NCBI GenBank assembly: GCA_033002965.1
Contig: JAURVB010013237.1
Span: 1-64,000 of the forward strand
DNA: 64,000 nt
Reading direction: 5' to 3'
From: Piper betle
Taxonomy: Eukaryota > Streptophyta > Magnoliopsida > Piperales > Piperaceae
Positions 11,871 to 23,734 of the stretch are shown in pieces (within the stretch, counting starts at the first letter, position 1; the number at the start of each line of letters is the position of its first letter). The notes beneath the pieces were generated by a model. It was given only the letters and a program-made list of their open reading frames with translations, searched no databases and was not told the DNA's origin. The position numbers and the translations under genes were made by a program.

Positions 11871-14714
11871 ACTGCACAAACCTTTATTGGAAGAAAACTC
11901 CTAACCAATTTTTTGGATGTCCAACAACTTTGAAATTTGACATGGGAGAAGTAGGCTTCTAAAGGAACAAATGTATGAAATTTCAATAAATTTTACGATT
12001 GGAAACCCTATGAACCAATTTTTGCAAAGGACCCTTGTCTGCACATTCCAAAAATGAAATTTATTTAACTACACAAACGAGCCCAGACCGAGCTCCAATT
12101 TGGTGGAACATAGGGATAATGTATATTCATACAAAGCTACACATGTCAGAAGTAATATGCAACATGACTTACATTTTTCTGACATCAAATGCATCCTATA
12201 CAATAATTCTAATCATTCGTAGTCAAAAGAGAATAAGTAAATGTGCATGCAAGCTTGTAAAAAGCATAACCCATGGAACACATTCAAGAAATGCTTTAAA
12301 CAAAAGCTAAAATGAACTAGACAACCTAAGATCTACAACAAGAAAAACACCACAATCAATATAACAAACCACCAACAGCACCAAGGAAAAGAAAGAGGAA
12401 AAAGGAGAGTGAAAGAGACACACCAAGGAAGGGGTGAAAGAAAAGCAAAGAAAGAAAAGCTCCAATGCAAGCTTGAGGATCTTGAAGACATGAACAAGGG
12501 CTGGAGATGTCTAGAATGAAGAAGAAATGGTTTGGTGGAGAAGAGGAGCAGAGAAGAAGGGTTTACAATGGCTTGGAAGTGGGGCTTTTATAGAAAAGGG
12601 TAATCAGAAGGGCGGAAGGGCGCCAGAAGGGAACAAGGGCAATAGGACTACCAACCACGAAGCGAACCAATCATAATTGTCACCCACCTGAAAAACACGA
12701 GTCGCTTAAGAGCCAGCCATGTGCAAGGGCACTGTTTGCTAGGGCTAGGGTGCCAAAGTTGAAACCTAGAAAACTGAAAATAAAACCAAAAAATGAAACC
12801 TGTCATGGGTGTAAGGACGTAGTGGTAGCATCAGCCTCGGTGTCCTGAACATGAACGGAAGGGCACTGGCTTCGTGCCTTTGTGTCTAGTGCTTTTTGGG
12901 TTTATTTTAAGGTTTTTCCATGAAAAACACCCAAAGCAAGCAAAGCAAAATCCATGATATACAACTAGACACATGAGGACATAGTCCTAGGGTCCTCCTA
13001 CCACACTCAACACCCGAAAGGAAAAAGAAAAAGTCGGACCACCTAGTGCCCGACAAGTGTCTCTAACACCGGGGCGACTAGTGTCCGAGCAAGCTAGTAC
13101 AACATACATCTTAATAACATATTTACGATTAACAAACACTGATCATATGCTACTTGGCTTGGTTCACAAACAAACTAACACAATCACCAAACAAATGGTC
13201 TGGGTTTTACATTGTGCCTGGGTGCAAAGGCGCCAAGCAGATGCCCTTGCGTGTGGCACTTAACCGCGACAAGGGAAGTAAAGGAAGGGAAATGAAGGAA
13301 AAGAAGAAAAAAGGTAAGGAAAGGAAGGGAAAAGAAGGAAAAGAGGGTGGGACAACTTCTAAATACAACTAGGATTAGAGGGTATGCTGAGGGTGCATGC
13401 GACACACCACTAATGCTACACGCTGCCCTAGGCTAACTAAAATACCTAGAACCACAACAAGCCCACGACTTGGTAATTGGGGCCAACCGAATAATACTCA
13501 ACCGTGTAGATGCCAAAAGTCCAAGTCCACAACAACACACAAGTTCACGACATGCTCAATATATAACTTGTACATATATGTCAAGTGAAAATAAAAAGAC
13601 TAAGATCATATAAATCTGACTTCTAAAATATGAGTTATGAATTTTATGCTCAATTAGTGTAGATCTGGACAAAGAGATGATACAAAAATTATAACTATTT
13701 TATCTATGCATGATAACAACATGAAACCACCTTTCAAAATTCTTTAAGAGGCATATATACAAGGTACATATGCAACAAAAATTCAAACAATAACATCCGT
13801 ACATGAAATAGAAACCCAAACTAGAATCATCAACCAAATTTGGGAAAAGAACAAACCTTTAACAGTTCAAGGGGAAGTCACTTGGAGTTTTCCCACACCA
13901 AGTCCTTCAATCCTTTAAAAAGAACATCTTGGAAGGCTAAGGAAGGATAAAGAGAGATCAAAGAGTGGAGAAGGAGGTTGTAATAGGTTGAAATTTAATT
14001 ATAATTGAAATCAACATGGGATATCGTCTAATCACAAAAGAGAATCTCAAGGCACATATTGAAAGCAGACCATCAGTTCAATGAAAATGCTTGCAACACT
14101 GAAACCCTTCCAATGTGCGTGTAGTTGAAAAAGTACACATAGCGCTCACCTTGTCAACAGTTGCATATGTAGACCCATCAAGTCCGCATTTGTCCATGAT
14201 TTACTCCACTAATAAGTAGAATGAGTAAGGATTTTCTTTAATGAAGGAAATAGTAAGAAGAAAATGTAATCATTTAATAGAAAGAGTCTGCTTCTTGCTT
14301 CATATGAAATGCCCTATCTATCTTTATCAAATTGTCCAACATCTTACATATGCATTTTGTGTCTGCAACTAGAATTATGTGTTGCCATAAGTTTTGGAAC
14401 TGGAATTAGAACTGTCACTAGTTTTATTAGTAGAAAATTGCCACTGCTTAAGGTGGCCAATTGCCAAAGTCAATTGCTTTTATGAGGTTACCATCGTTTG
14501 TCCTGACTCTTAATAAAAAGAATAGATAAGAAATGTGTGCATGATTTAGCGAAGGATAAAATACATTCATTACCTGCACACTGAATAAGTTGGTTTCACG
14601 GAAGCGATATTGTAAAATAAGCCAACTACGCGAAAAAAATGTCTCACAACTTCCAAACCATTTCCAATAGTCAAAATTGTAACTCAAAAAAATATAAATA
14701 AGAAGTCAAACCTT
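11871..14714. other. Unclassified repetitive-looking sequence, no gene recognised
   Basis: Nothing here gives a recognisable protein. Purine-rich runs lie at 12390-12560 and 13270-13360. On the minus strand the first of these reads like the pyrimidine-rich leader seen in long LTRs. Short frames at 12035, 13057, 13184 and 14448 have no domain, and their composition follows these simple stretches. Old LTR sequence is the likeliest content. Confidence 0.35.
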
Positions 14715-15242
14715 ATTTATCAATTCTTCCAACTATGGTCGGGAACCACCAACCACGCCATCAACCGTCAATCTGAAGCTGTTCACCTGCAGCCACAAAA
14801 CTGCGTTAGTAATAAAACTACTAAGTCGTATAATTGTAAGAAATAAGTCAACATATTGCATATCATTATTTATCAAATCTTTTAGTAATTATGAGCCCAT
14901 GTTGAGTTCCAATTATATCGGGAGTGGTGGTCTCTCATCCAACTACAATCTCATGTATGTGCACATATGCTATGTGGCTTATGACTTGTAGTTACCAATA
15001 TTAATCTTTAACTCATCTTTTCGGTATCACATATACATAATAAGTCGGTTTGTGTCATTGCACCCTATCACCCCTTTTGACATGGGGTAGGTATTTCATC
15101 TTTTAAATAATTTTAAAAGTATGGCCCCATGTTGAACTAAGTCAATTCTTTGACCCTAATTGCGCTCGATATATGATAGTCGAATCTGGGTTCAGGCTAA
15201 CTAGTGATGCCAAAAAAGGAATATACAACATTTCAAGTAAGA
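14715..15242 (-). repeat. B-family LTR fragment (B5)
   Basis: The segment runs parallel to 48640-49245 of the B1 solo LTR. It has an equivalent of the 'ctgctcacctgcgg' block, the 'ccaactacaatctcatg' block, 'tcggtatcac', 'caccccttt', 'agtcaattctttgaccc', and an end near 'acatttcaa'. A TRIM-like element starts immediately at 15243, so it probably inserted into, or was joined to, this LTR. Confidence 0.75.
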
Positions 15243-15713
15243 TGTGAGACTAAGTGAAATCCCTCAACTTAGTCATATATCTAATATCTACCGGGTAAGA
15301 TCATGTTTATAAATAGAAATGATTTATAGATTTTCAGATTGGTTAACCACTTTTGAAGAGATGACTTAAGCTTATTATATTGCACTTTGGACCGGGTAGT
15401 TACAAATAATATCGGAACAACTTGGTTCTCTGTTAGATGGTGGGTTGGATTAAGGACGTTAGTTACATTATTGGCATGGGTCAAAGAAGGACTTGGGCTA
15501 GAGATTATAACAAGCCAAGGATAAGAATTTAGAAGATGAAATTTCTTAAGGTAGGTGGAATGTGAGATCCTTCGAAATAGTCTTATATTTAATACCTACA
15601 GACATAAGATCATATTTATAAGTGAGAATGAACTATAAATCTTCTAGTTGATTAACCAATTTTGAAAAGGTAATTTAGATTCATTATGTTGCACTTTGGG
15701 TCAAGTTATTATA
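15243..15713 (+). mobile_element. TRIM-like mini LTR retrotransposon, copy C1
   Basis: Two direct repeats flank an interior of about 156 bp without coding sequence. The left repeat is 15243-15404 and the right repeat about 15561-15713. Both begin TGTGAGA. Both carry 'taagatcat', 'ttataa', 'ggttaacca' or a close form, and 'gcactttgg', and they end near a TTACA-like terminus. The interior starts with 'aataatatcggaaca', a decayed form of the primer binding site that is intact in copy C3. A total near 470 bp with 150-160-bp LTRs and no genes fits the TRIM class (terminal-repeat retrotransposon in miniature). No matching 5-bp target duplication was seen. Confidence 0.8.
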
Positions 15714-18180
15714 ACACCCCATTTAACTTGTTTGCTTGTGGCGTGCTTGGCTTTAGATTGCTCTCTTTATAGGTAGTATAAAATTGAGGGACCACCATAG
15801 TATCATCAATACTTATTCTGGCACAAGGAAGACTTTGCTTGTAGATAGTGAGAATGCTTGAAGAAGCAAAGGCTAAGGACCACTCCAAGAAGGGTTTGGT
15901 TGCTGAGATAACTATGTGACTTGCATTGTAGTCGGCTATAGTGTTGGACAAAAGTTGTCTTAGTGTTGTTGACGAGGCAGAAGCGGTAGGTAGATTGGGA
16001 GCCTCTTGTGATTTTTCTTGGGACTTCTTTGAACTGGATAAGTGTTTGACTTAGAAGTTGGAACATGTGACATTGTTAGTGGAATTGTTACCGCCAATGC
16101 TAACAATGCGGGTGATAGTGTCCCTGAAAAAGAAGACATGTGACAAGCCACCTATTGGTTTTGTTGGTGAACCTGTTGGAAGAGGTTGGTTACGCTCAAA
16201 GGTGAGTGTTGTGATGCCGATTGTGTTTATCGGTGGATGTATTTGCTGGTACACTATGCTAGATGTTACAGCCTTAGTTCGAGGACGTGCCGGGTGCACG
16301 GGATTGGGCAGTTGTTCCCATGCATGCCGGGTCCGACACGAGTAGCACGGGGCTATTCGAGTGGTGAAACAACTGGTTGAGGCTAACACGGTGTTATAGT
16401 TGCAGGTAACGAAGTGCCAAGCATGAGTCAGGTCGGAGACCAAATAAACCTCAAGATGATCGAGACAGGTGCTGGTGACCGAGCACTTGGGCGTCGGATC
16501 ATGATCGAGCATTGGTGCCGAGAACCAAGCACGAGGACTCGAGGTTGATCGCTACGTGCGGATCACGGGAGTGCCGGGAGTGCGCTGGTTCGATGCTGGG
16601 GCGTGAACGAGCATGATCGAGCGCTACCGAGACATTGGTGCAGCATGCTCGAGCATTGTGCGCTAGCGAGGAGTTGGTGTGAACGAGCATGATCGAGCGC
16701 TGCCGAGACATCGGTGCAGCGTGTGCGAACATGGGGCGCTAGCGGGGTTTATGATCGAGCCATGACCGAGGCATAGCGAGGTTGCGGTGCGACTCAAGTA
16801 GCGAGCATGCACGAGCGTGATCGAGTCGTGATCGGTAGCGGGGAGTCTGGCTGCACCAGCATGATCGATAGATGGAGTTGATCGGTACTAGTGATTTATC
16901 GGTAGCAGGGGTTATCGGTGGTGCGTATGGGACGTGCACGAGGTTTGCTAGTTTTGGTCGAGCTGAAGACTTGGGTCGAGCCAAGGGGTTGGACGTGTGG
17001 TGGTCGTAACTAACTACAAGTGCTGGACTTTGTTTGCCGATAGAGATGGGGGAGATCTTGATCGGAATCTTGGAGATAAGATTGCAACTGAATTCAGAGA
17101 TAAGCATGTCGAGGGCTGGATTGAATTGAGGCGTCAAGGAAGTCCAGGTTCGGGGAAGATCTTGGAGATAATCTTTTGGGAAAAGATTATGCTCAGATTA
17201 CGCTTATCTTGGAACTGAATTGTAACAACATGGAGACTTCTTTAGAAGGAAGGAGTCAACGTGAGAAAGGAGGAGAGAACTGCCGAGAGGGGTCTTGGTG
17301 GAGTGTCGTGGTCTTTCTTGTGGAGAAGAGAGAAACCTCATCAAGCAAAGGCGTGGAGTGCTGCAGATCAATTCCGGGAGTTGATTCTTCACGAGTTCGA
17401 CGGCATAGAGTTGCTGGGTGGTGTGCTGTGATTGGAGGTACGACGTGGTTCTTCTCATAACCTAGTTTGCATTACTTGGTTGAGGGTTTTGCATGTAAAC
17501 GAGTAGGTCGTGGGTGGCTGCTCGGGGTTGTGATTTGTGAGGACGATTGTGAGTGTGGGTGCTCTAGTTCTCGCTACTCATCAGGGGAAGAGTTGAACAC
17601 CGTGGGGTTTGCATGTCCATGGTGTAAGCGATCATAGGGGTGATTGCTGTATCCTTGTTTTGGTGTTTAATTCAAGGTTGGAACCGGGGTTCCGTAATTG
17701 TGGTGTTGGCGTCTGAATTTGGGTACTAGTGGCGTTCTTTGATTCCGGGAACTTGCTGCGATACCGGTCAGGGGATTGGTGTCAGGATCGACATTGGGTG
17801 ATCGATCAGAGTCGCTACATACTACTTACTTGGTTTGCTATTGTGGATGTTTTGAGAATTATCTATCGATACCGAACGATATCGTGCACTGGGCAATTTG
17901 GGTGCTGGTATTCATGTTCGGCGTGCATCGTGATTTGCAGGAACGCAGGGAGAGGTTTCGGGTCTCTTATAGAGATCGTCCTGCTACACGTGTAGTGGGG
18001 TTTTTGTTGCGTACTTTGAAGGGAGGCTGGTGTTTCGGGAGCGAAACACGCCGCGCGGTTTGATGTTGGGGCGAAAAATTTTGTCCCATAGAGAGCGGCC
18101 CGTGACACTAGACAGGGATGCTTGTGGTGCTTGAAACATATCCTTGGCCACGAGGTGAACGTCTCTTCGTTCGAATATCA
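15714..18180. other. GC-richer unclassified sequence, possibly an unknown LTR
   Basis: This block is clearly richer in G and C than its surroundings and contains many 'gatcgag' motifs. Several open frames of 60-153 codons exist on both strands (for example minus 16051-16512 and 16739-17137). They overlap one another, have no recognisable domain and are probably by-products of composition. The stretch 17210-17460 reads like an LTR leader. The end near 18055-18105 ('gggcgaaaaattttgtccc', then 'cgtgaca') could be an LTR terminus. No RT, integrase or gag was found. Confidence 0.35.
16605..16756. repeat. 76-bp tandem duplication
   Basis: Two adjacent units start 'gaacgagcatgatcgagcgc' at 16605 and 16681. 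Both continue with 'gccgagacat' or 'accgagacat', 'ggtgcagc' and 'gcgctagcg'. The period is 76 bp. Related 'gatcgagc' motifs are scattered on both sides, so the pair belongs to a longer, older repeat field. Confidence 0.8.
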
Positions 18181-20251
18181 ATTGAACCTATTTTTATGTT
18201 TTAAAATATGCTATTTTAAAATTAAATTTAATTTTATTCAAATTGATAATGTATACAAAAAAAGTTGAAATATTAGATTAATTTGAAAAAATATAAGTAT
18301 TCCGATTATTTATTTTTATTTTTATTAATATAAATAGTAGGTAATGAGGCAATTTAATATATAAGACTCGTATATTGGACATCATTATTTTTCCCAAGCA
18401 TATTAGACAGATCTTTTTATCTTTATAATAAGAAATTTCAATTTAATGTTTGAGAATACGAGAACTAGTCTAGAAAAACGAAAAAACCTAGGGACACTAC
18501 TCGCTCCACTTTTGTTTTTCTGCAACCTCTTAAGCTTTCTTATTCCTCTGCTCCGAAAGCCTATCATTCTCGTTGATGGAGCCCATCTCCGGAACAAATA
18601 TCCCCAAAATCAACTAATCTAATTATTCAATCCTCAAATTAACGTCATCTACCGAAATGCCACCCAACGGTCCACGTTTATTTTCCTTCCATTGTGAATT
18701 CGTGTGGTGACCACTGTCAATGGGTCCCAGTAAGGACTACACTAAATACATACAGGGCCCACACTCTACCAACACACTGCACCATTAATCAGGTCCGCGA
18801 GTTCAACAAGAAAAGAGTACAAAAGGGGGATATGGTAGTTGTTTTGTCCGCTAGAAAGGCTAATTCAGTAATTTCAAGTTTGTTTTGCCTTTGCATCAAT
18901 TCTCTCCTCCAATCACCGCTTTTTTTTGTCATCTCTCCTCTTCACGAGTCGACCGTTGGCTCTTCTTTTTCTCAACGTCTGTCATTTCGCTCTGCTCAAC
19001 TGTATTGCCTCCTCCGCCGATCCAGGTTCTTTTTACCATGTTCCTATCTTCAATGCCTTTTTCTTCCACAGATATTTCTGTTCTCCTATTCATTTTTATT
19101 TTGTTTCGAATGAGAATTGTTAGAGGTTCATTTTTGTTCGTTTTCTTATTTTTTGACGTTTTGGGCACTCAGGGTTTTTACCAGTAACATGCGCTCATGT
19201 TTTTTGGTTCATAATTTGAGGCGCTCTGTTCATTGCCTAATTCTCATCCTTTCATTGACTTTGTTGTTTTAATTCTCAAGCTTGGGATTCTTGAAGTTAT
19301 CCACTGCTTCTGTCTCTCTGTTTATTTTTTCAAAATAATAAAATGCCTACATGCTCTGATGAATGATGGAATTATTTTCCCAACCCATATATTTTTCTCT
19401 TATTTTCTTTATAGTCATATCTTTTGGTGATTAGTTTTGACGCCTCACAGTTTGTTTTTGAATGAAAATGATTTTATTGACTAATTACACATGAGTATTT
19501 ATCTCGAAATGTAAAATAATTGTTTTTACGTCTGTTATGTCTATCAATTCTTTTTGTATTAGTTCCTTTTAAGTTGTGCACTCCAACTTTATGGTCTCAT
19601 TTACCATCAATTACGCCCTTGGGTCTATAACCATCTGCACTTTGTTCGCTTTTACCAGGTGGAGCTCACCGCTTTATCTTTCTTTTGGAATCCGGCCGAC
19701 TTTATCTTTTCATCCGTCGTAGGACCCTTCATCGGTTTTTGTGTTTTGAACAAGATTTACACTGTATCAAATTCAACTAAAACATCTGCCTGCATTTAAT
19801 TGAAAAATTAAAATTTTCTTAACTCTGTCGAAAGCTTACAAAATTATAATATAATGATTGTGGTTTCAATTTTATGGGTGAGGATGGTTGTCTAATCTAG
19901 GATTTCTTGCTGTAAAAATATTTTCTATAAATATTTTACAAAATTGTAGTTCTCTAACTTGGAATGATAATCATTTGAATGATTCTTTTCGATAGGATGT
20001 CTTGCAATGACTTCATTAAACTATTTTATGGTTATTTTTTTCAGCTTGATTCTGAATTCATGGTTCCCACGGGAAGATTGGAGATCGGCAAGCATAGAAC
20101 ATTGTTGCTTTCTTCTTAAGGTATTTCCTTTCCTGTTCACATCATTTGAGTGGATTGGAGGGATGGAAAGTGTCCAATTACTTGCTTCTAATATTGGCTA
20201 CTAGTGGTTGTCGCTTCTTCGAGGGTTCGGATTTAGCAAACGAGGTAAAGC
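18181..20251 (+). promoter_or_regulatory. Upstream region and probable 5' leader of the DUF630/DUF632 gene
   Basis: No coding sequence is recognised in these 2 kb. The first part is AT-rich. A pyrimidine-rich stretch at 18895-19030 looks like a plant 5' leader and ends in 'cgatccag' followed by GT, a possible leader splice donor. A leader intron up to near 20210 would then be needed, with 'ggctactag' at about 20205 as a possible acceptor. The exact promoter and transcription start cannot be fixed from sequence alone. Short frames at 18694, 18885 and 20007 are probably not genes. Confidence 0.4.
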
Positions 20252-23067
20252 ATGGGATGTTCGAATTCTAAGCTGGACGATGAAGAGGCCGTCCAGCTGT
20301 GTAAAGACAGGAAAATGTACGTTAAACGAGCCGTGGAGTATCGGTCACAGTTTGCTATTGGGCACTTTGCCTATATACAATCTTTGAAACGAGTTTCCGC
20401 AGCTCTTCGCAATTACGTTGAAGGTGATGACAGCCATGATTTTGTCTTGGACTCCGAGACTCCCATTTTTACTCCCACCAAAAAGAAAAGCCCAGAGATT
20501 GTTGCCATCCCCATCAAATCATTCTCACCATCCCCTCTTCAATCACAAACAGAATCCAGACGTATAGTAAACTATCTTAGGAGTGGTGGAACTCCTGCAG
20601 TTTCTATTGAAGAGAGGCCCCAATCACCCGAAACTGTAAGAATTGAAGCTTACTCCCCAATATATCAGTATGGAATTGATGGGTTTTTTGCAATGGACCC
20701 TTCTCACCCAAGTACTTCCTTCTACCCTTCACCATACAACAACAGGCCGTCCTTTCGTCCTCCCTCCCCTCAAAGCTCTCAGTGGGACTTCTTCTGGAAC
20801 CCTTTCTCGTCTCTAGATTCATATCGGTATCCCACTGGAGACAGTTTTGATCACATCGCCATAGAACAAGAAGAGATGAGAGGGCTGAGGCAAGTCAGAG
20901 AAGAGGAAGGGATCCCGGACTTGGAAGATGAGAACGATGAAGAAGGTGATAGACCAGGCAGTAGTGATGAGAGGCAAGAGATTGAAATTGATAGTTCTTC
21001 AACAAATAAGGGAGAAGAAGCAGCTACAGGCGGAACAAGTAGTACTGTCCACGAAGCAAAAGGATTTGAATCTCAAACTGCAGAGGATATCAAAGTAGCA
21101 GAAGCAGCTGATAAAACGGAATTGAAAGTGAGCAAAGAAGATGAGAAAGCACTGGAAGCCACTATGGTAGGAGAAGAAACGCCAGGTTTTACAGTTTATG
21201 TCAACAGAAGGGCAACGAGTTTGTCAGAGGTAATAAAAGAACTGGAAAACCAGTTCAAAGAAATCTGCAATGTTGCAAATGAAGTGTCATCTTTGCTGGA
21301 AGCTGGCAGTATTACACCCCACTCTACTTCAAATGAACTCACAGGTACATCAAGGTCTTCCAAATACAAATAGTTTCTTATGTCATCTTAGTAAATTAAA
21401 CCATGATTGCGAAATGATGTAAATTTGATGCAGCCGTTAAAATGTTGAATCCACTGGCTTTGTTTCGATCGCCATCATCCCGATCAACATCATCTAGGTT
21501 GCTCACTGCTTCTTCTGGCTCGAGAGATGGCGGCTATGAAAGTAGCAGCGACCTCTCAGAAGATTCTTGCAGTTTTTTTGGAAGCCATCAAACAACCCTG
21601 GACCGCTTGCATGCATGGGAGAAGAAGCTCTACCAGGAAGTGAAGGTACTATTATTGCTACAATATCGAATCACTCAAATAATTACTAGAGACGAGATTG
21701 AATCAAATTTTCATTCCTCTAGTACATATAATATAGATTGTTTGCATGGGAGAAGAAGCTCTAAGAGAGGTCGTGGAGGTAGATCGTTTGCATGTCAAGC
21801 CACACAAAACTTTCAACCAAATTATACTCCATTGTACATATATACATGTTGATTATTTACATGTTTGAAGAAGCTCGATAAAGTGGAGTCATATGGTGGC
21901 AATAAAACTACAAGTACAAAACAGAGATTATATTTAATTTTCATTCGTGCAGTGCATATAAATCCCCATATTTAATTGTTTTTCATTTTTGGATTCAGAA
22001 TTACAAAATCAATATCATTCTTATCAGTACTAAAACATTGATGTTTTTGCGCATATGGAAAAATTGGCAGTCTGGAGAGAAGATACGAATTGCATACGAG
22101 AAAAAGTGCAACCAACTTCGAAGCCAAGACGTGAAGGGGGAAAACCCAACCGTCGTGCACAAGACAAGGGCAGCAATCAGAGACCTCCACACCCAGATCA
22201 AGGTCTCAATACACTCGGTCGAAGTCATCTCAAAGCGGATCGAAACACTGCGGGACGAGGAGCTCCACCCCCAACTTTTGGAATTGATACAAGGGTATTC
22301 CATACAAAATGCAAACAATTAAATTAAGCCGCTCACCTTGTGTATGCCTGATTTTTTGTATGTTGCACAGGTTAGCGAGGATGTGGCGCACAATGGCGAA
22401 GAGCCATAGGTATCAGAAGCACGCAGTCGACGAAGCCAAGCTCCTTCTGGCCTCCCCACCCACCAAGTGTTCGAAGAAACTAGCCCCACCAGAGACCTGC
22501 CGGCCGGCTACGCATTCCGCTTCCGCCCTCGAGGCCGAGCTTCGGAACTGGCGAGCATGCTTCAAGTCCTGGATCGTCGCTCAGCGATCCTACATCGGTG
22601 CCCTCACAGGTTGGGCACTCCGCTGCTCCCGCTCCCATGATGTCGAGAAGCTCCCCTTCTCACCGCGGCGCTCCGGCCCGGCGCCGCCCAGCTTCTCCCT
22701 CTGCGTTCTCTGGTCCCGGCTCCTCAACCGTCTCGGGGAGGACATCGTGGCCGAAGGGCTCGACTTCTTCGCGGCGGGCATTGGGTCCATATATGGACAG
22801 ATGAGGGAGGAGGAGGAGGCGGCTACCCGGGAGGCGAGGCGGATGAGCGGCGGTGGCGATGGCAGAGAAATGTTAGCGATGGAGTTGGGGGAGAAGGCAA
22901 GGGACGAGGAGAAGACGGCGGAAGTCGCCATTAAGGTGTTGTTCGCAGGCATGTCGGTCGCCGTTAGCTCGCTGACGGACTTTGCTGCTGGATCGGCGGA
23001 AGGTTACGAGGAGATCCTCAAGCAATGGGAAAAAGAGACGTACGAAAAGGTCAACGTAGGAGCATAA
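20252..23067 (+). CDS. DUF630/DUF632 family protein (NRG2/APSR1-like), four exons
   Basis: Exons are 20252-21344, 21434-21645, 22071-22294 and 22371-23067. All introns are GT-AG and the sum is 2226 bp, or 741 codons plus a stop, close to the family's usual 650-800 residues. The N-terminus MGCSNSKLDDEEAVQLCKDR is the DUF630 start with an N-myristoylation glycine and nearby cysteine, so membrane association is likely. A proline/serine-rich region (about 80-190) and an acidic region (about 205-300) follow. DUF632 starts near residue 310 and runs almost to the end. It includes 'LHAWEKKLYQEVK' across exon 2, 'GEKIRIAYEKKC' in exon 3 and 'LARMWRTMAKSH' in exon 4. Named family members act in nitrate signalling (NRG2) and phosphate-starvation root growth (APSR1), but the precise role of this one is not shown by sequence. 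Exon 4 is much more GC-rich than exon 1. The frame is intact, unlike everything around it. Confidence 0.93.
21646..22070 (+). repeat. Intron 2 with decayed duplications of the exon 2 end
   Basis: Exon 2 ends in 'catgggagaagaagctct' followed by the donor region. The same 18 bases recur inside the intron at about 21746-21763, and a weaker form ('catgtttgaagaagctcg') at about 21860. The following 'gagattgaatcaaattttcattc' at about 21690 also recurs near 21925 in changed form. This suggests an old tandem duplication of the exon end and adjacent intron. The intron copies no longer carry a usable in-frame continuation. Confidence 0.7.
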
Positions 23068-23070
23068 TTG

Positions 23071-23115
23071 TACTTCTTTTTCTTTTTTTTGAAGAAAAAA
23101 AGAAAAAGAAAGGAG
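23071..23115. repeat. Foldback just after the stop codon of the DUF630/DUF632 gene
   Basis: A pyrimidine run 'cttctttttctttttttt' is followed after two bases by its complement 'aagaaaaaaagaaaaag', giving a stem of about 17 bp. It lies within 10 bases of the stop codon, in what should be the 3' untranslated region. It may be simple-sequence coincidence; a role in transcript ending is not shown. Confidence 0.5.
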
Positions 23116-23149
23116 AAAAAGAGCATTTTCATCTTTTTCTTTGGATGAA

Positions 23150-23734
23150 GTCGATAGGGGACGACAATAAAGTTGTGATCGGCTCGATTGAAGATTGTGG
23201 TGGAGAAAGAGAAACGAAGCGGTGACAAAAACGAATGGTTAGTAAGAAAAATGAATAGTCAATAAGAAAAACGAATGGTAGGTTAAAAAAATGAATGGTC
23301 GTCTAATAATTAAAACTTTACTCGACTCTAATTTTAGAGAAATAATGTTAACTCTTAATAATTCTAAAAAATCCAAAAAAATAAGAAAAAATTTCATCAA
23401 ACATAATACACACAATATTACAATGACATGCTCTATAACTAATAATCGACCCAAATTTTTCGTAAAGCGTCCTAATGTGTTATTCGGTTTAAAAATAATT
23501 TTACGATCTAATTAAAAAAAAAATTTGGCGTACTTTGATATATTCTGATAGCTCATTATGCTACTATCTTATTGACGTTGTCCTCATATATTTAGGCACA
23601 CATGACTCTTATGGTTTATAACATAAGACTGGCTTCGGCTCGGTATGAGTGTTTTGAAATTAACCCGACTGAAAATAACAGTCGAGTAGACTGGTTTAGA
23701 CTATAAAACCCTGACTCGAATCACTACATTTACA
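23150..23734 (-). repeat. Truncated 3' LTR of element D1
   Basis: This sequence parallels the right LTR from about 26760 to 27506. Shared blocks include 'gacatgctctataactaata', 'ttctgata' with 'ctcattatgct', and 'aaccctgactcgaat'. It begins about 85 bp after the host gene's stop codon. It contains an AATAAA at 23166-23171 that the right LTR lacks at the corresponding place ('gacaaggttgtgg'). Confidence 0.85.

Noticed and set aside
15243..15404. The TRIM LTRs as a MITE or tRNA-derived SINE
   Set aside because: Two direct copies surround an interior with a PBS-like start. There are no terminal inverted repeats, no A/B boxes and no poly(A) tail, so an LTR-type mini element fits better.
16051..16512. 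Minus-strand 153-codon frame in the GC-rich block
   Set aside because: Overlaps other frames on both strands, low-complexity cysteine/threonine/histidine content and no domain. It follows from the lack of stop-rich AT triplets in this block.
22590..22952. Minus-strand 120-codon frame across exon 4 of the DUF630/DUF632 gene
   Set aside because: It is the antisense of a GC-rich coding exon, and long antisense frames are expected there. No domain is seen.
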